Below are positions 26,436 through 35,044 of a stretch of 64,000 nucleotides of DNA, one piece after another. The stretch comes from Leisingera sp. S132 (GTDB taxonomy: Bacteria; Pseudomonadota; Alphaproteobacteria; Rhodobacterales; Rhodobacteraceae): the NCBI RefSeq assembly GCF_025144465.1, contig NZ_CP083553.1:1114001-1178000 (forward strand), given 5' to 3'. The translations under genes were made by a program, and so were the position numbers. Numbering within the stretch: position 1 is the first letter of the stretch; the number at the start of each line of letters is the position of its first letter. The notes beneath the pieces are model-generated. The model ran no database searches, was not told the DNA's origin, and saw nothing but the letters and a program-made list of their open reading frames with translations.

Positions 26436-27215
26436 ATGGCGCGACCCAAAGTAGGCATAATCGGCAATTCCTATCTGCTGAACGATCAGTATCCCGTGCA
26501 TGCGGGCGGAACGATGAATTCCGAGGCGATTGCCGAGGTGGCGGGCTGCATGCCGCTGATGATCCCGTCGGACCCGCGGTTCGTGACTGTCGGGGAGTTG
26601 CTGAATACCTTCGACGGCTTCCTGCTGACCGGCGGGCGTCCGAATGTGCATCCCAACGAATACGGCGAGGCCGAGACCGAGGCGCATGGCGCCTTTGACC
26701 GGGCGCGCGATGCGATCACCCTGCCGCTGATCCGCGCCTGCGTCGAGCGCGGCCAGCCGTTTCTGGGCATCTGCCGCGGCTTCCAGGAGGTGAACGTGGC
26801 AATGGGCGGCACCCTGCACCCGGAAATCCGCGACCTGCCGGGGCGGATGAACCACCGGATGCCGCCGGATGGCACGCTGGAGGAGAAATTTGCCCTGCGC
26901 CACACGGTCAAGTTCAGCTCCGGCGGGGTGTTCCACCGCCTGTTCGGCGCTGAGGAAGTGATGACCAACACGCTGCACGGCCAGGGCATCAAGCGCCCGG
27001 GGGCGCGGGTCGTGATCGACGGCCACGCACCGGACGGCACGCCGGAAGCGGTCTATATCAAGGATGCGCCGGGCTTTACCCTGTCGGTGCAATGGCACCC
27101 TGAATGGGAGGCGGCAGCGGACCCGGTGTCCCGTCCGCTGTTCGAGGCTTTCGGCGAGGCGGTGCGAACATGGGCGGATGCCGGAACGCAGACCGGCCTG
27201 CAAAAATCCGCATAA
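26436..27215 (+). CDS. Class I glutamine amidotransferase-like, PuuD-type gamma-glutamyl hydrolase
   Basis: 259 residues. The family (peptidase C26) hydrolyses gamma-glutamyl amide bonds, for example gamma-glutamyl-GABA in putrescine breakdown. The catalytic triad can be read: nucleophile C113 in FLGICRGFQEVN, with H221 and E223 in SVQWHPEWEA. The N-terminal KVGIIGNS and the LLTGGRPNVHP turn fit the PuuD group. The exact substrate is not certain because no other puu genes are in the window. The last codons and the stop lie inside a 20-base tandem duplication (27196-27235). The ATG follows GGAG by about 13 bases. Confidence 0.85.
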   Translation: MARPKVGIIGNSYLLNDQYPVHAGGTMNSEAIAEVAGCMPLMIPSDPRFVTVGELLNTFDGFLLTGGRPNVHPNEYGEAETEAHGAFDRARDAITLPLIRACVERGQPFLGICRGFQEVNVAMGGTLHPEIRDLPGRMNHRMPPDGTLEEKFALRHTVKFSSGGVFHRLFGAEEVMTNTLHGQGIKRPGARVVIDGHAPDGTPEAVYIKDAPGFTLSVQWHPEWEAAADPVSRPLFEAFGEAVRTWADAGTQTGLQKSA

Positions 27216-27235
27216 GCCTGCAAAAATCCGCATAA
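27196..27235. repeat. 20-bp perfect tandem duplication across the stop codon
   Basis: The 20 bases at 27196-27215, which start GCCTGCAAAAA and end with the TAA stop, are repeated exactly at 27216-27235. Because the first copy carries the stop, the second is untranslated. Confidence 0.95.
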
Positions 27236-27247
27236 GAAGGTCTCCGT

Positions 27248-27265
27248 CCCCTCAGGTCTGAGGGG
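27248..27265. terminator. Hairpin between convergent puuD-like and iorB genes
   Basis: CCCCTCA (27248-27254) and TGAGGGG (27259-27265) form a perfect stem with a 4-base loop. A second stem, GCGGCC/GGCCGC (27270-27275/27289-27294), follows. U-tracts are weak. Confidence 0.5.
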
Positions 27266-27302
27266 TTAGGCGGCCCGCCGGCTGGGCAGGCCGCATTGGG
27301 GG

Positions 27303-29543
27303 TCAGATCAGCAGATCAAAATCATGCATCAGCGGCAGCCGCCGGGCGCGCTTGCCAGTAAGGTCAAAGAGCGCGTTGGCCAAGGCCGGGGCCGCTGGCG
27401 GAGTGCCGGGTTCGCCAACGCCGCCCAGTTGGGCCTGGGTTTCCAGCACCTGCACCTCTGTGCGCGGCATCGTGTGCATGCGCAGGGCGTCATAGTCGGG
27501 GAAGTTGCCCTGTTCCGCGGTTCCGTCTGCAAAGGTGATCTCGCCAAAACAGGCCGCTGACAGCCCATAGGCCATGCCGCCGAACATCTGCGCCTTGACG
27601 ATCTCCGGGTCGATGGCCTGGCCCACATCGCAGGCAATCCAGGCGTTGGCGATGCGGATGCTGCCATCTTCGTCCAGCACTTCGATCACTTCTGCCACGG
27701 GGGTTCCAAAGCTGTAGCAGAGCGCCACACCACGGCCCGTGCCTTCGGGCGTCTGGCCGGTCCAGCCGGACATCTCCTTAACCGCCTCCAGCACCGCTGC
27801 GGCTGGCGCCCACTCGCGGCGGGCCATGTTCAGGCGGAAGTCCAACGGATCGGCGCCTGCGGCATGGGCCATCTCGTCCATGAAGCTTTCAACAAAGAAG
27901 GCGTTGAAGCTGTTGCCGACCGAGCGCCAGAACCCGACAGGGATCTGCACATCCGCCAAATGCCCCGCTGCACGGAAGTTCGGGATCGCATAGGGCGCGT
28001 TGAAGAACCCCTCCACATGCACCTTGTCAGGCCCGGCCTGGGGCAGGTCCGCCAGCCGCCTCATCGCTTGTGCCACTGGCGAGGCGGCGGCGACCTTGCC
28101 GTCCAGCAGCACTGCTTGGCCGTCCTTCACCGCGCCGCGCATCCGCGCCAGCGCACCGGGGCGGTACATGTCGTGGCGCATATCCTCCTCGCGGCTCCAG
28201 GTCAGCTGCACCGGGGTGCCGGGCATCTGTTTCGCCAGCCGGGTGGCCAGCACCGCATAGTCGAACTCTGCCCGCCGCCCGAAGCCGCCGCCAAGATAGG
28301 TGGTGTTGACCTCGACCTGCTCACTTTCCAGCCCGGCCTCTTCGGCACATTTCATCTGCACGAAGGTCGGCATCTGGTTGCCGCACCAAAGGGTCAGCTT
28401 GCCGTCCTGCAGCAGTGCGGTGGCATTCATCGGTTCCATCGTGGCATGGGCCAGATAAGGCACCTGATACTCCGCCGTCAGCTCGGTTGCGCCGTCGGGA
28501 AGCGTGCCCGCATCGCCGTCATCGCGCAGGACGGAGTTCGGGGCCGCGTCAAACGCTTCGGCGATCTTTGCAAAGACCTGATCGGTTTCCGGCGGGTAGG
28601 GGGCGGCTTCCCAGTCAACGTCGATGGCGTCTAGTGCCTGCATCGCGAGCCAGGTGTTTCTTGCCACGACGGCCACGCCACCTCCCATGTCCACGACCTT
28701 CTCCACGCCGGGCATCCCTTCGGCGGCAGCGGCGTCAAAGCCTGCCATGCCGCCGCCCTGGCGCGGGTTCATGCGGACAGAGGCAAATTTCATCCCCGGA
28801 AGCCGCACGTCGACGCCGAATTCAGCGGTGCCGGTGGCTTTCTCTGCCATATCAATCCGCGGCTGTGACTTGCCGATCAGCCGCCACTGACTGCTGGGCC
28901 GCAGATCCGCGTCCACCGGTTCCAGCTTGGCGGCATCCATTGCCAGCCCGGTATAGGGGATCCGGGTTCCGTCCGGTGCAATCACCGCGCCCTTTTCGGT
29001 GCTCAGCTGGCTGCGATCCACGCCCAGCCGTTCTGCCGCGGCCTGTTTCAGCGTTTCGCGCGCTGTGGCGCCGGCCTGGCGCATCCGTTTGAACCCGTCC
29101 TTCATCGAGGTGGAGCCGCCGGTTCCATGCAGGTTCAGAACCTTGCCGATATGCCCCAGCGCCTCGCCCACGGCATGTTTGAAATTGCCGCTGTCATAGC
29201 CCTTTCCCGGCAGCGCATCGGCGATGAAGGCAGAGTTGTAATACGCCTGCGCGGCAGGGCCATGCAGTACCCGGACCTGGTTCAGCTCCACGTCCAGCTC
29301 CTCCGCAATCAGCGCGGCCCAGCTGGTTTTCACGCCCTGGCCCATCTCGGCCCGCGGCGCAAACAGGGTGACGCCGTTCTGGTCAATCAGCACGAAGGGG
29401 TTCAGCGCGGCCTCGCCTTCTGCCGGTTTCAGCGGGTTCGGGGCCGGGCGGCTGACATAATAGGCGCCGAAGGCCACACCGCCGACAATGGCGGCGGAGC
29501 CAATCAGGAATGTGCGGCGGGCGATTTTAGCAATGCTGGCCAT
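27303..29543 (-). CDS. Molybdenum hydroxylase large subunit (isoquinoline 1-oxidoreductase beta-type)
   Basis: 746 residues. The family is the xanthine oxidase-type molybdenum-cofactor subunit; IorB-like members oxidise N-heterocycles or aldehydes. The N-terminus carries a twin-arginine signal (ARRTFLIGSAAIVGGVAFGAYYV), so the complex is probably exported or anchored at the periplasmic side. Cofactor-binding segments include AEMGQGVKTSWAALIAEELDV, YLGGGFGRRAEFDYAV and the closing GGVGEPGTPP, where E711 is the expected catalytic glutamate. The 2Fe-2S subunit gene ends 3 bases upstream, so the two are an operon. The true substrate cannot be told from sequence. A divergent TetR gene is the likely regulator. 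Confidence 0.88.
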   Translation of the reverse strand: MASIAKIARRTFLIGSAAIVGGVAFGAYYVSRPAPNPLKPAEGEAALNPFVLIDQNGVTLFAPRAEMGQGVKTSWAALIAEELDVELNQVRVLHGPAAQAYYNSAFIADALPGKGYDSGNFKHAVGEALGHIGKVLNLHGTGGSTSMKDGFKRMRQAGATARETLKQAAAERLGVDRSQLSTEKGAVIAPDGTRIPYTGLAMDAAKLEPVDADLRPSSQWRLIGKSQPRIDMAEKATGTAEFGVDVRLPGMKFASVRMNPRQGGGMAGFDAAAAEGMPGVEKVVDMGGGVAVVARNTWLAMQALDAIDVDWEAAPYPPETDQVFAKIAEAFDAAPNSVLRDDGDAGTLPDGATELTAEYQVPYLAHATMEPMNATALLQDGKLTLWCGNQMPTFVQMKCAEEAGLESEQVEVNTTYLGGGFGRRAEFDYAVLATRLAKQMPGTPVQLTWSREEDMRHDMYRPGALARMRGAVKDGQAVLLDGKVAAASPVAQAMRRLADLPQAGPDKVHVEGFFNAPYAIPNFRAAGHLADVQIPVGFWRSVGNSFNAFFVESFMDEMAHAAGADPLDFRLNMARREWAPAAAVLEAVKEMSGWTGQTPEGTGRGVALCYSFGTPVAEVIEVLDEDGSIRIANAWIACDVGQAIDPEIVKAQMFGGMAYGLSAACFGEITFADGTAEQGNFPDYDALRMHTMPRTEVQVLETQAQLGGVGEPGTPPAAPALANALFDLTGKRARRLPLMHDFDLLI

Positions 29544-29546
29544 GGT

Positions 29547-30011
29547 TTACGCCTCCTGCATCTTCTGGGCGGCGGAGTGGATGGCGGCGCGGATGCGCGG
29601 GTAGGTGCCGCAGCGGCACAGGTTGCCCTGCATTGCCTCGTCAATCTCCGCGTCCGAGGGCGCAGGGTTCGCCGCGAGCAGGCTCGCCGCCTGCATGATC
29701 TGGCCGGACTGGCAATAGCCGCATTGGGTCACCTGATGCTCCACCCAGGCCTGCTGGATCGCAGCCATCGCGTCCGGCGTGCCGAGGCCCTCGATGGTGG
29801 TCACCTCGCCCCAGACATCCGACAGCGCCACTTGGCAGGAACGCACCGCCTCCCCGTCGATATGCACGGTGCAGGCGCCGCAGGCAGCCACGCCGCAGCC
29901 GAACTTGGTGCCGGTGAGGCCAACCTCATCCCGCAGAACCCAGAGGAGGGGCACATCATCAGGCAGATCCACCTGATGGGTTTTTCCATTGATGCGCAGG
30001 TCTGTTGGCAT
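29547..30011 (-). CDS. Molybdenum hydroxylase 2Fe-2S subunit (isoquinoline 1-oxidoreductase alpha-type)
   Basis: 154 residues, typical of the two-cluster iron-sulfur subunit. The plant-type 2Fe-2S cluster is bound by C39, C44, C47 and C59; the second cluster by C97, C100, C132 and C134 (CGYC and CRCG). It passes electrons from the molybdenum site of the large subunit. No own signal peptide is present, which fits export by hitchhiking on the Tat signal of the partner. The ATG at 30011 lies 24 bases from a pair of TGACA/TGTCA palindromes that also precede the divergent TetR gene. Confidence 0.92.
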   Translation of the reverse strand: MPTDLRINGKTHQVDLPDDVPLLWVLRDEVGLTGTKFGCGVAACGACTVHIDGEAVRSCQVALSDVWGEVTTIEGLGTPDAMAAIQQAWVEHQVTQCGYCQSGQIMQAASLLAANPAPSDAEIDEAMQGNLCRCGTYPRIRAAIHSAAQKMQEA

Positions 30012-30034
30012 GGCGGGGCTCCCTTGCTGTGCTT

Positions 30035-30075
30035 ATGACAAAATTAACGAGTTTTGTCATGATGTCAATTGACAT
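30035..30075. promoter_or_regulatory. Double palindromic operator in the ior/TetR divergent region
   Basis: ATGACAAAA (30035-30043) and TTTTGTCAT (30052-30060) form a 9-bp inverted repeat with an 8-base spacer, and the 14-bp perfect palindrome ATGTCAATTGACAT follows at 30062-30075. All four half-sites share TGACA/TGTCA. This is the expected location for autoregulation by the TetR protein. Confidence 0.7.
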
Positions 30076-30104
30076 TTTTTGCAAACAATGTCAGAAGCGA
30101 AAAT

Positions 30105-30686
30105 ATGAACATGGCAGGCATTGATCCGAAGCAGCAGGCAATCCTTGAGGCCGCTTGGATGGCGTTCTCAACTTACGGATTCCGCAAGACCTCAATGGAT
30201 GACATCGCCAAGGGCGCGGGCATGTCGCGGCCTGCGCTTTATCTGCATTTCAAGAACAAGGATGCGATTTTCCGGGCGCTGGTGATGGCTTACTACGGCA
30301 ATGCCGCAGCTGGTGTTCAGGCTGCGCTGGCCGGGCCGGGTTCGCTGCCACACCAGTTGCAGGCGGCTTTTGCGGCCCAGGGCGGCGAGGCGATTGAACA
30401 GATGATGGCCTCGCCGCACGGGATGGAACTGTTCGAAGTCACCAAACACGTAGCCGGGGCGGAGATCGAACAAGGTGAATCCGCCCTTAGCGGGATCTAT
30501 GCCGACTGGCTGCAGCAGCAAGCCGCAGCCGGGCGGGCCGTGCTGAGCGGTGACGCTGGCGTGATTGCCCGGACCCTCTGCGCCTCATTGAAGGGGATCA
30601 AGCAGACTGCCGTGGATTACGCGGCTTATCAGGCCGGGGTGCGCCAGCTTGCGGCCCTGGCCGGGGACGGGCTGACACCAAAGTGA
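30105..30686 (+). CDS. TetR/AcrR family transcriptional regulator
   Basis: 193 residues from the ATG at 30105; an upstream TTG at 30069 lies inside the operator palindrome and is rejected. The N-terminal DNA-binding domain is clear: AWMAFSTYGFRKTSMDDIAKGAGMSRPALYLHFKNKDAIFRAL (helix-turn-helix about residues 28-50). The C-terminal ligand and dimerisation region is variable. It is divergent from the molybdenum hydroxylase pair, and the gap of 93 bases carries two palindromes with shared half-sites, so it probably represses both transcripts and releases them on a ligand, perhaps the hydroxylase substrate. Confidence 0.92.
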   Translation: MNMAGIDPKQQAILEAAWMAFSTYGFRKTSMDDIAKGAGMSRPALYLHFKNKDAIFRALVMAYYGNAAAGVQAALAGPGSLPHQLQAAFAAQGGEAIEQMMASPHGMELFEVTKHVAGAEIEQGESALSGIYADWLQQQAAAGRAVLSGDAGVIARTLCASLKGIKQTAVDYAAYQAGVRQLAALAGDGLTPK

Positions 30687-30717
30687 TGCGCGCCGGGCAG
30701 GCCGGCCCGCAAGAGTT

Positions 30718-31551
30718 TCAGAGTTCGGTGCGCAGGTGCCAGAGCTCGGGGAACAGCTCCACCTCCAGCATCCGCTTCAGATAGCTGACACCGCCGGTGC
30801 CGCCGGTGCCGCGCTTGAAGCCGATCACGCGCTCCACCGTGGTCACATGGTTGAAACGCCAGCGGCGGAAGTAATCCTCAAAATCCACCAGTTTCTCGGC
30901 CAGCTCATAGAGTTCCCAATGGGTTTCGGTGTCGCGGTAGACCTCGGTCCAGGCGGCCTGCACCGCCTCATGCGGCTGATAGGCTTCAGACACATCCCGG
31001 TTCACGACCTCATCCGGCAGGTCAAAGCGCTGTCCCAGCGCCTTCAGCGCGACATCGTACAGCGAGGGCTGCGCCAGTTCCGTCTCCAGAAGCGCCAGAA
31101 TGTCCGGCCGGTGGGCGTGGGGGCGCAGCATCGCCTTGTTGCGGTTGCCGAGCATGAATTCGATCTGCCGGTACTGGTGCGACTGAAAGCCGGAGCTTTG
31201 GCCCAGCTCATCCCGGAAGGCGGTGTAATCCGAGGGCGTCATGGTGCGCAAGACGTCCCAGGCGGAATTCAGCTGCTCAAAGATGCGCGCCACCCGCGCC
31301 AGCATCTTGAACGCCTGCCGCGCCTGGCCGCCCAGCAGCCGCTCGCGGGCGGCGCTGAGTTCATGAATGGCCAGCCGCATCCACAGCTCAGAAGTCTGGT
31401 GCTGGATGATGAACAGCATCTCGTCATGGGTATTGGTCCATGTCTTCTGCGCGTTCAGCAGCATGTCGAGCGACAGGTAATCGCCATAGGACATGCGCCC
31501 GTCAAAGGACATCTGGGCGCCGTCTTCGGCGGGATCATAGGGTTTGCTCAT
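30718..31551 (-). CDS. kynA: Tryptophan 2,3-dioxygenase
   Basis: 277 residues from the ATG at 31549-31551. It is a heme enzyme that opens the indole ring of tryptophan to N-formylkynurenine, the first step of the kynurenine route. Family motifs are visible: [35 protein letters not shown] with the active-site His, [49 protein letters not shown] with the proximal heme His. Length matches bacterial TDO (about 280). AAGGAA lies upstream of the start. The open frame runs up to 31749 but adds only low-conservation residues. kynU lies 148 bases upstream on the same strand. Confidence 0.95.
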   Translation of the reverse strand: MSKPYDPAEDGAQMSFDGRMSYGDYLSLDMLLNAQKTWTNTHDEMLFIIQHQTSELWMRLAIHELSAARERLLGGQARQAFKMLARVARIFEQLNSAWDVLRTMTPSDYTAFRDELGQSSGFQSHQYRQIEFMLGNRNKAMLRPHAHRPDILALLETELAQPSLYDVALKALGQRFDLPDEVVNRDVSEAYQPHEAVQAAWTEVYRDTETHWELYELAEKLVDFEDYFRRWRFNHVTTVERVIGFKRGTGGTGGVSYLKRMLEVELFPELWHLRTEL

Positions 31552-31699
31552 CGGTGCGTTCCTTTTCCTAAAGTCAGTATATGTCAGGGAAAGGAATGCG
31601 TCTTCCGGTTCAGGGTGCCGCATTGGGCCAGGCGGCGCCACAGCGCGACCCAGCCCGCCGGGCGGCAGAGCGGAATGTGGTATGAGTGGCTGAGGCGCA

Positions 31700-32893
31700 T
31701 CAGGTGACGGCGTGGCGGACCATGTATTCCGGCCGGTCCCACAGGGCATTGGTCATTACATCCGCAATAATCTCAGCTGCGGCGCGCACGTCGCCCTCGT
31801 CAATGTACAGCGGAGTAAAGCCGAAGCGCATGATGTCGGGCGCCCGGAAGTCGCCGATCACGCCGCGGGCAATCAGCGCCTGCATGGCGGCATAGCCTTC
31901 GTCGAACTTGAACGACACCTGGCTGCCGCGGAAGTCCGGGTCGCGGGGCGAGGCCAGTTCCAGCTGCGGGCAGGTTTCCTCGACCAGGGCGATGAACAGG
32001 TCGCAAAGTTCGATGGACTTGGCGCGCACAGCGTCCATATCCGCCATGTCCCAGATATCCATCGCCGCCTCCAGCGCAGTCAGCTGCAGGATTGGCGGGG
32101 TGCCGACGCGCATCCGGTCGATGCCTCCGCCGGGCCGGTAGTCCAGGTCAAAGGCAAAAGGCGCCTCATGCCCCAGCCAGCCGGACAGCGCCGGACGGGC
32201 AGTTTCCGCGTGGCGCGGGGAGACATAGATGAAAGCCGGCGCGCCAGGGCCGCCATTCAGGTACTTGTAGGTGCAGCCAACAGCGAAATCGGCCTTGCAC
32301 CCGGCCAGATCGACCGGAATGGCACCCGCGGAATGGGCCAGGTCCCAAACCGTCAGCACGCCATGGGCGTGGGCCTTTTCCGTCAGCGCCTTCATGTCGT
32401 GCTTGCGGCCGGTGCGGTAATCCACCTCCGTGATCATCAGCACCGCAATCTCATCGGTGATGGCGTCCGCCACCGCCTCCGGGTCGGCCACCCGCAGCTC
32501 ATAGTCCGGCCCCAGTGATTTCAGCAGCCCGTCTGCCATGTACAGGTCGGTTGGGAAATTTCCGTTGTCCGACAGCACCACTTTGCGGGCCGGGTTCAGC
32601 TCCAGCGCCGAGGCAACCGCCTGGTAGACCTTGATCGACAGCGTGTCGCCCATCACCACATGGCCCGGCTCCGCCCCGATCAATCGCCCGATCCGGTCCC
32701 CCAGCGCCTTGGGCTTGTCCATCCAGCCGGCCTTGTTCCAGCCGGTGATCAGCATTTGGCCCCATTCCTCCTGCATCATCGACCCGACGCGCTCCTTGGC
32801 TGCACGGGGCAGGGGGCCGAGCGAGTTGCCGTCCAGGTAGATCACCTCTTCGGGCAGGTCGAACATCGCCTTGGTTGCGGCAAAATCGGTCAT
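31700..32893 (-). CDS. kynU: Kynureninase
   Basis: 397 residues. It is a PLP enzyme that cleaves kynurenine to anthranilate and alanine. The PLP-binding lysine is K210 in [12 protein letters not shown]; other family segments are [11 protein letters not shown] near the N-terminus, [14 protein letters not shown] with the cofactor Asp and His, and [16 protein letters not shown]. With kynA it makes two of the three steps from tryptophan to anthranilate; the formamidase (kynB) is not in this window. The order on the minus strand is SDR, MmcQ, kynU, kynA. A gap of 81 bases upstream holds a repeated AAGCTT that may be a regulatory site. Confidence 0.95.
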   Translation of the reverse strand: MTDFAATKAMFDLPEEVIYLDGNSLGPLPRAAKERVGSMMQEEWGQMLITGWNKAGWMDKPKALGDRIGRLIGAEPGHVVMGDTLSIKVYQAVASALELNPARKVVLSDNGNFPTDLYMADGLLKSLGPDYELRVADPEAVADAITDEIAVLMITEVDYRTGRKHDMKALTEKAHAHGVLTVWDLAHSAGAIPVDLAGCKADFAVGCTYKYLNGGPGAPAFIYVSPRHAETARPALSGWLGHEAPFAFDLDYRPGGGIDRMRVGTPPILQLTALEAAMDIWDMADMDAVRAKSIELCDLFIALVEETCPQLELASPRDPDFRGSQVSFKFDEGYAAMQALIARGVIGDFRAPDIMRFGFTPLYIDEGDVRAAAEIIADVMTNALWDRPEYMVRHAVT

Positions 32894-32921
32894 GGAGGGC
32901 CTCGCGTCTGATGGGTGTTTT

Positions 32922-32934
32922 AAGCTTGAAGCTT
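32922..32934 (-). promoter_or_regulatory. Direct AAGCTT repeat upstream of kynU
   Basis: AAGCTT occurs at 32922-32927 and 32929-32934, flanked by T/A-rich bases, 30-40 bases upstream of the kynU start. It may be part of the promoter or a regulator site; the evidence is only its position and symmetry. Confidence 0.25.
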
Positions 32935-32974
32935 TTCTGATTTGCTACTGTATCCTTGCCGCTCTGTCCAGTGC

Positions 32975-33352
32975 CTAGCCGCCGGCCGGCTGGGGATCCG
33001 GTATCCCGAACTCGGCGCGCTTCTTCTTTGACAGCTTGGCTGTGACCATCTGATAGGACAGGGTGATCTGTTCTTTCAGTTCCGCATCCGTCAGGCCGTT
33101 GGCATCAAACTGCTGCAGCCATTTCATGCCCCGCGAGGCCAAATAGGGCGCCGGCCGGACGCCGGGGCGCTCCTGCAGCACTTCATAGGCGATGTCGCCT
33201 GCCTTGAAGGTGAAGGCGTCCCTGCCATCGGCCCAGCCACAGACGGCAAACAGCTTGCCGCCTGCCTTCCAGACGTCGGCATTACCCCATTGCACCACAT
33301 GTTCCGCCGCTGGAAAAGTGGCGCAGAACTCATTGAAAGCCTTGCGGTCCAT
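32975..33352 (-). CDS. MmcQ/YjbR family protein
   Basis: 125 residues from the ATG at 33350-33352. The family fold is a small double-wing (CyaY-like) domain; the proteins are often called DNA-binding but the role is not established. Visible features: FCATFPAAEHVVQWGNADVWKAGGKLFAVCGW, YEVLQERPGVRPAPYLASRGMKWLQ, and LTDAELKEQITLSYQMVTAKLSKKKR with a basic C-terminal helix. The start overlaps the stop of the upstream SDR gene by one base (TGATG), so the two are coupled. Confidence 0.85.
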   Translation of the reverse strand: MDRKAFNEFCATFPAAEHVVQWGNADVWKAGGKLFAVCGWADGRDAFTFKAGDIAYEVLQERPGVRPAPYLASRGMKWLQQFDANGLTDAELKEQITLSYQMVTAKLSKKKRAEFGIPDPQPAGG

Positions 33353-34104
33353 CACATCTGCCCGCCGGCAATTTCAATGCACTGCCCGTTCACTGACCCG
33401 GACCCGGGGCCGCAGAGCCACAGGGCGGCCGCTGCCACCTCCTCTGGCTCGATCAGCCGCTTGTGGCGGTTGGCGTTGACCATCACGTCCAAGGCCTCAA
33501 CTGCATTCAGCCCGGCGCGCTGGGCGATGGAGGTGATGTTGCGTTCCACAATCGGTGTGTCGACGTAACCGGGACACATTGCGTTGAAGGTGAATGGCGT
33601 GCCAAGGTAATCCTCGCTCAGCGCCCGTGTCAGCCCAACCAGCCCGTGTTTGCTGGCGGTATAGCAGGCGCCGCCTTTCAGGCCCCGCAGTCCGGCAATC
33701 GAGGACACTGTGATCACCCGGCCCCAATCGGTCTGGCGCATTGACTTGAAGCACTCGCGGATGGTCAGGAAAGCACCGTCCAGATTGGTGGCCATCATAC
33801 CGCGCCAGAACTCCATCGAGGTTTTGTGCAGCGCCGCGCCTTCGGCGATGCCGGCATTGGCAACGCAGATCTGGATGGGGCCGCGGGCTTCGGCCGCGGC
33901 GTCCACCTTGGCCGCCACGTCCTCCTCGCTGCGCACATCCATTGCCAGGGGATGCAGCCCTTCGGTTGCTGCATCCTCCAGCACATCCTGCCTGCGGCCG
34001 GTGATGGTGACCTGTGCGCCCTCTGCGGCCAAGGCCCGGGCAATCGCCAGTCCAATCCCTGTTCCGCCGCCGGTGACCAGCGCGTGTTTGCCTTGCAATG
34101 CCAT
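33352..34104 (-). CDS. Short-chain dehydrogenase/reductase (3-hydroxybutyrate dehydrogenase-like)
   Basis: 250 residues, classical SDR length. The NAD(P)-binding TGGGTGIG is at residues 11-18, the NAG motif at 83-85 (VANAGIAEG), the catalytic Ser in VITVSSIAGLRG and the Tyr/Lys in ACYTASKHGLVG. The C-terminal CPGYVDTPIV and IEIAGGQM ends match the 3-hydroxyacyl and 3-hydroxybutyrate dehydrogenase subgroup, but SDR substrates cannot be assigned with certainty from sequence. It heads a minus-strand set with the MmcQ gene (1-base overlap) and lies next to kynU/kynA; a link to aromatic or fatty-acid breakdown is possible but is inference. Confidence 0.85.
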   Translation of the reverse strand: MALQGKHALVTGGGTGIGLAIARALAAEGAQVTITGRRQDVLEDAATEGLHPLAMDVRSEEDVAAKVDAAAEARGPIQICVANAGIAEGAALHKTSMEFWRGMMATNLDGAFLTIRECFKSMRQTDWGRVITVSSIAGLRGLKGGACYTASKHGLVGLTRALSEDYLGTPFTFNAMCPGYVDTPIVERNITSIAQRAGLNAVEALDVMVNANRHKRLIEPEEVAAAALWLCGPGSGSVNGQCIEIAGGQM

Positions 34105-34453
34105 GTCGTCCGCCTCCCTGTTGTGCCGGTCAGCCTATCCGGGCACAGGCCTGAGGCAAGACCGCCGTGCCGTCACGGCTGCCTTGGGGCGGTGAAAGGG
34201 GCGTTTCAGCGGCATCAGCCGGGGCGGGGCGGTCAGGTCGGCTTTCTGTACACAAAGAAATACGTAGGCATCCGGACGAAACTATGCAGGATCATGCCGC
34301 ATGCGGGAAGGGATTCGCCGTTTTCGTGGCGTGTGGGGCAAATTGTCCTTTTCTTTCAATCCCGGCCAAAGCGGGCTGGACGCGCAGGCCGGATAAAGGA
34401 AGGTTGCCCGCGATGGGTGATATTTCAGACAAATACCTGCAAGGGAGCAGGGC
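34105..34453. other. 349-base intergenic region without a supported gene
   Basis: This lies between the divergent SDR and ICMT-like genes. A plus-strand open frame over 34167-34457 is Arg/Gly-rich with no family resemblance and is not accepted. I see scattered short inverted repeats (for example CCGGCC/GGCCGG near 34365-34395) but no clear operator, terminator or RNA. Confidence 0.5.
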
Positions 34454-34906
34454 ATGACACGGTGGCTGGATGTGCCGCCGGTCTGGCTGGCTGTCTTTGT
34501 TGCGGCGGCCTGGGTTCAGGCAGGCAATTTCTCCTTCGGCCTCACTTTCGGCGGTGCCTGGGCAGAGTTTCTGGCAGGCATTCTGGCGGGCGGCGGCATC
34601 CTGCTGGCGCTGCTGGCGATCACCGAAATGCGGCGGCAGAAAACCACCGTGATCCCGCACCGGACACCAAGCCGCCTGGTGCAATCAGGAATCTTCAGCC
34701 GCAGCCGTAACCCGATCTACCTGGGCGACGTGCTGATCCTGGCAGGCCTCATCCTGTGGTTCGATGCGGTCCTGTCGCTGCCGTTGATCCCCATCTTCCT
34801 GTGGGTGCTGGAAAAACGGTTTGTCATCCCGGAGGAAAACCGGATGCGGCGTGAATTCCGGGCAGACTGGGCCCGGTACGAGCAAAAGGTGCGCCGCTGG
34901 ATGTGA
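34454..34906 (+). CDS. Isoprenylcysteine carboxyl methyltransferase-like integral membrane protein
   Basis: 150 residues with about four hydrophobic segments. The second half fits the ICMT/phospholipid methyltransferase family: a GIFSRSRNPIYLGDVLILAGLILWF segment with the conserved Arg-Asn-Pro-Ile-Tyr, and a C-terminal EKRFVIPEENRMRREFRADWARYEQKVRRWM with the conserved paired Glu and Tyr. In bacteria these proteins methylate lipids or small molecules at the membrane; the substrate is unknown. GGGAGCAGGG precedes the ATG. It is the only gene between the SDR divergent region and pntA. Confidence 0.8.
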   Translation: MTRWLDVPPVWLAVFVAAAWVQAGNFSFGLTFGGAWAEFLAGILAGGGILLALLAITEMRRQKTTVIPHRTPSRLVQSGIFSRSRNPIYLGDVLILAGLILWFDAVLSLPLIPIFLWVLEKRFVIPEENRMRREFRADWARYEQKVRRWM

Positions 34907-34954
34907 CGTCAATGCGGCAATGCGGCATGACTTCGCGGCATTGCGGCAAAATCC

Positions 34955-34975
34955 TTGCGCAACAAAATTGCGCAA
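34955..34975 (+). promoter_or_regulatory. Paired TTGCGCAA palindromes upstream of pntA
   Basis: Two identical 8-bp palindromes TTGCGCAA lie at 34955-34962 and 34968-34975, 13 bases apart centre to centre, about 80 bases upstream of pntA. Further ATGCGGCA direct and inverted copies fill 34912-34948. They are likely regulator sites. Confidence 0.5.
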
Positions 34976-35044
34976 TGTAGAGAGAATTATTCTGATCCGA
35001 ACCCGGGCGTTGCTGGCGCGGGCAAAACGAGGGGGACCAAGAAG

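Noticed and set aside
30069-30104. TTG start upstream of the TetR gene
   Set aside because: It would place the start inside the operator palindrome; the ATG at 30105 gives the usual TetR N-terminal length.
34167-34457. Plus-strand open frame of 96 codons before the ICMT-like gene
   Set aside because: No similarity to a known family, odd composition, and no ribosome site; overlaps the next start by a few bases only by chance.
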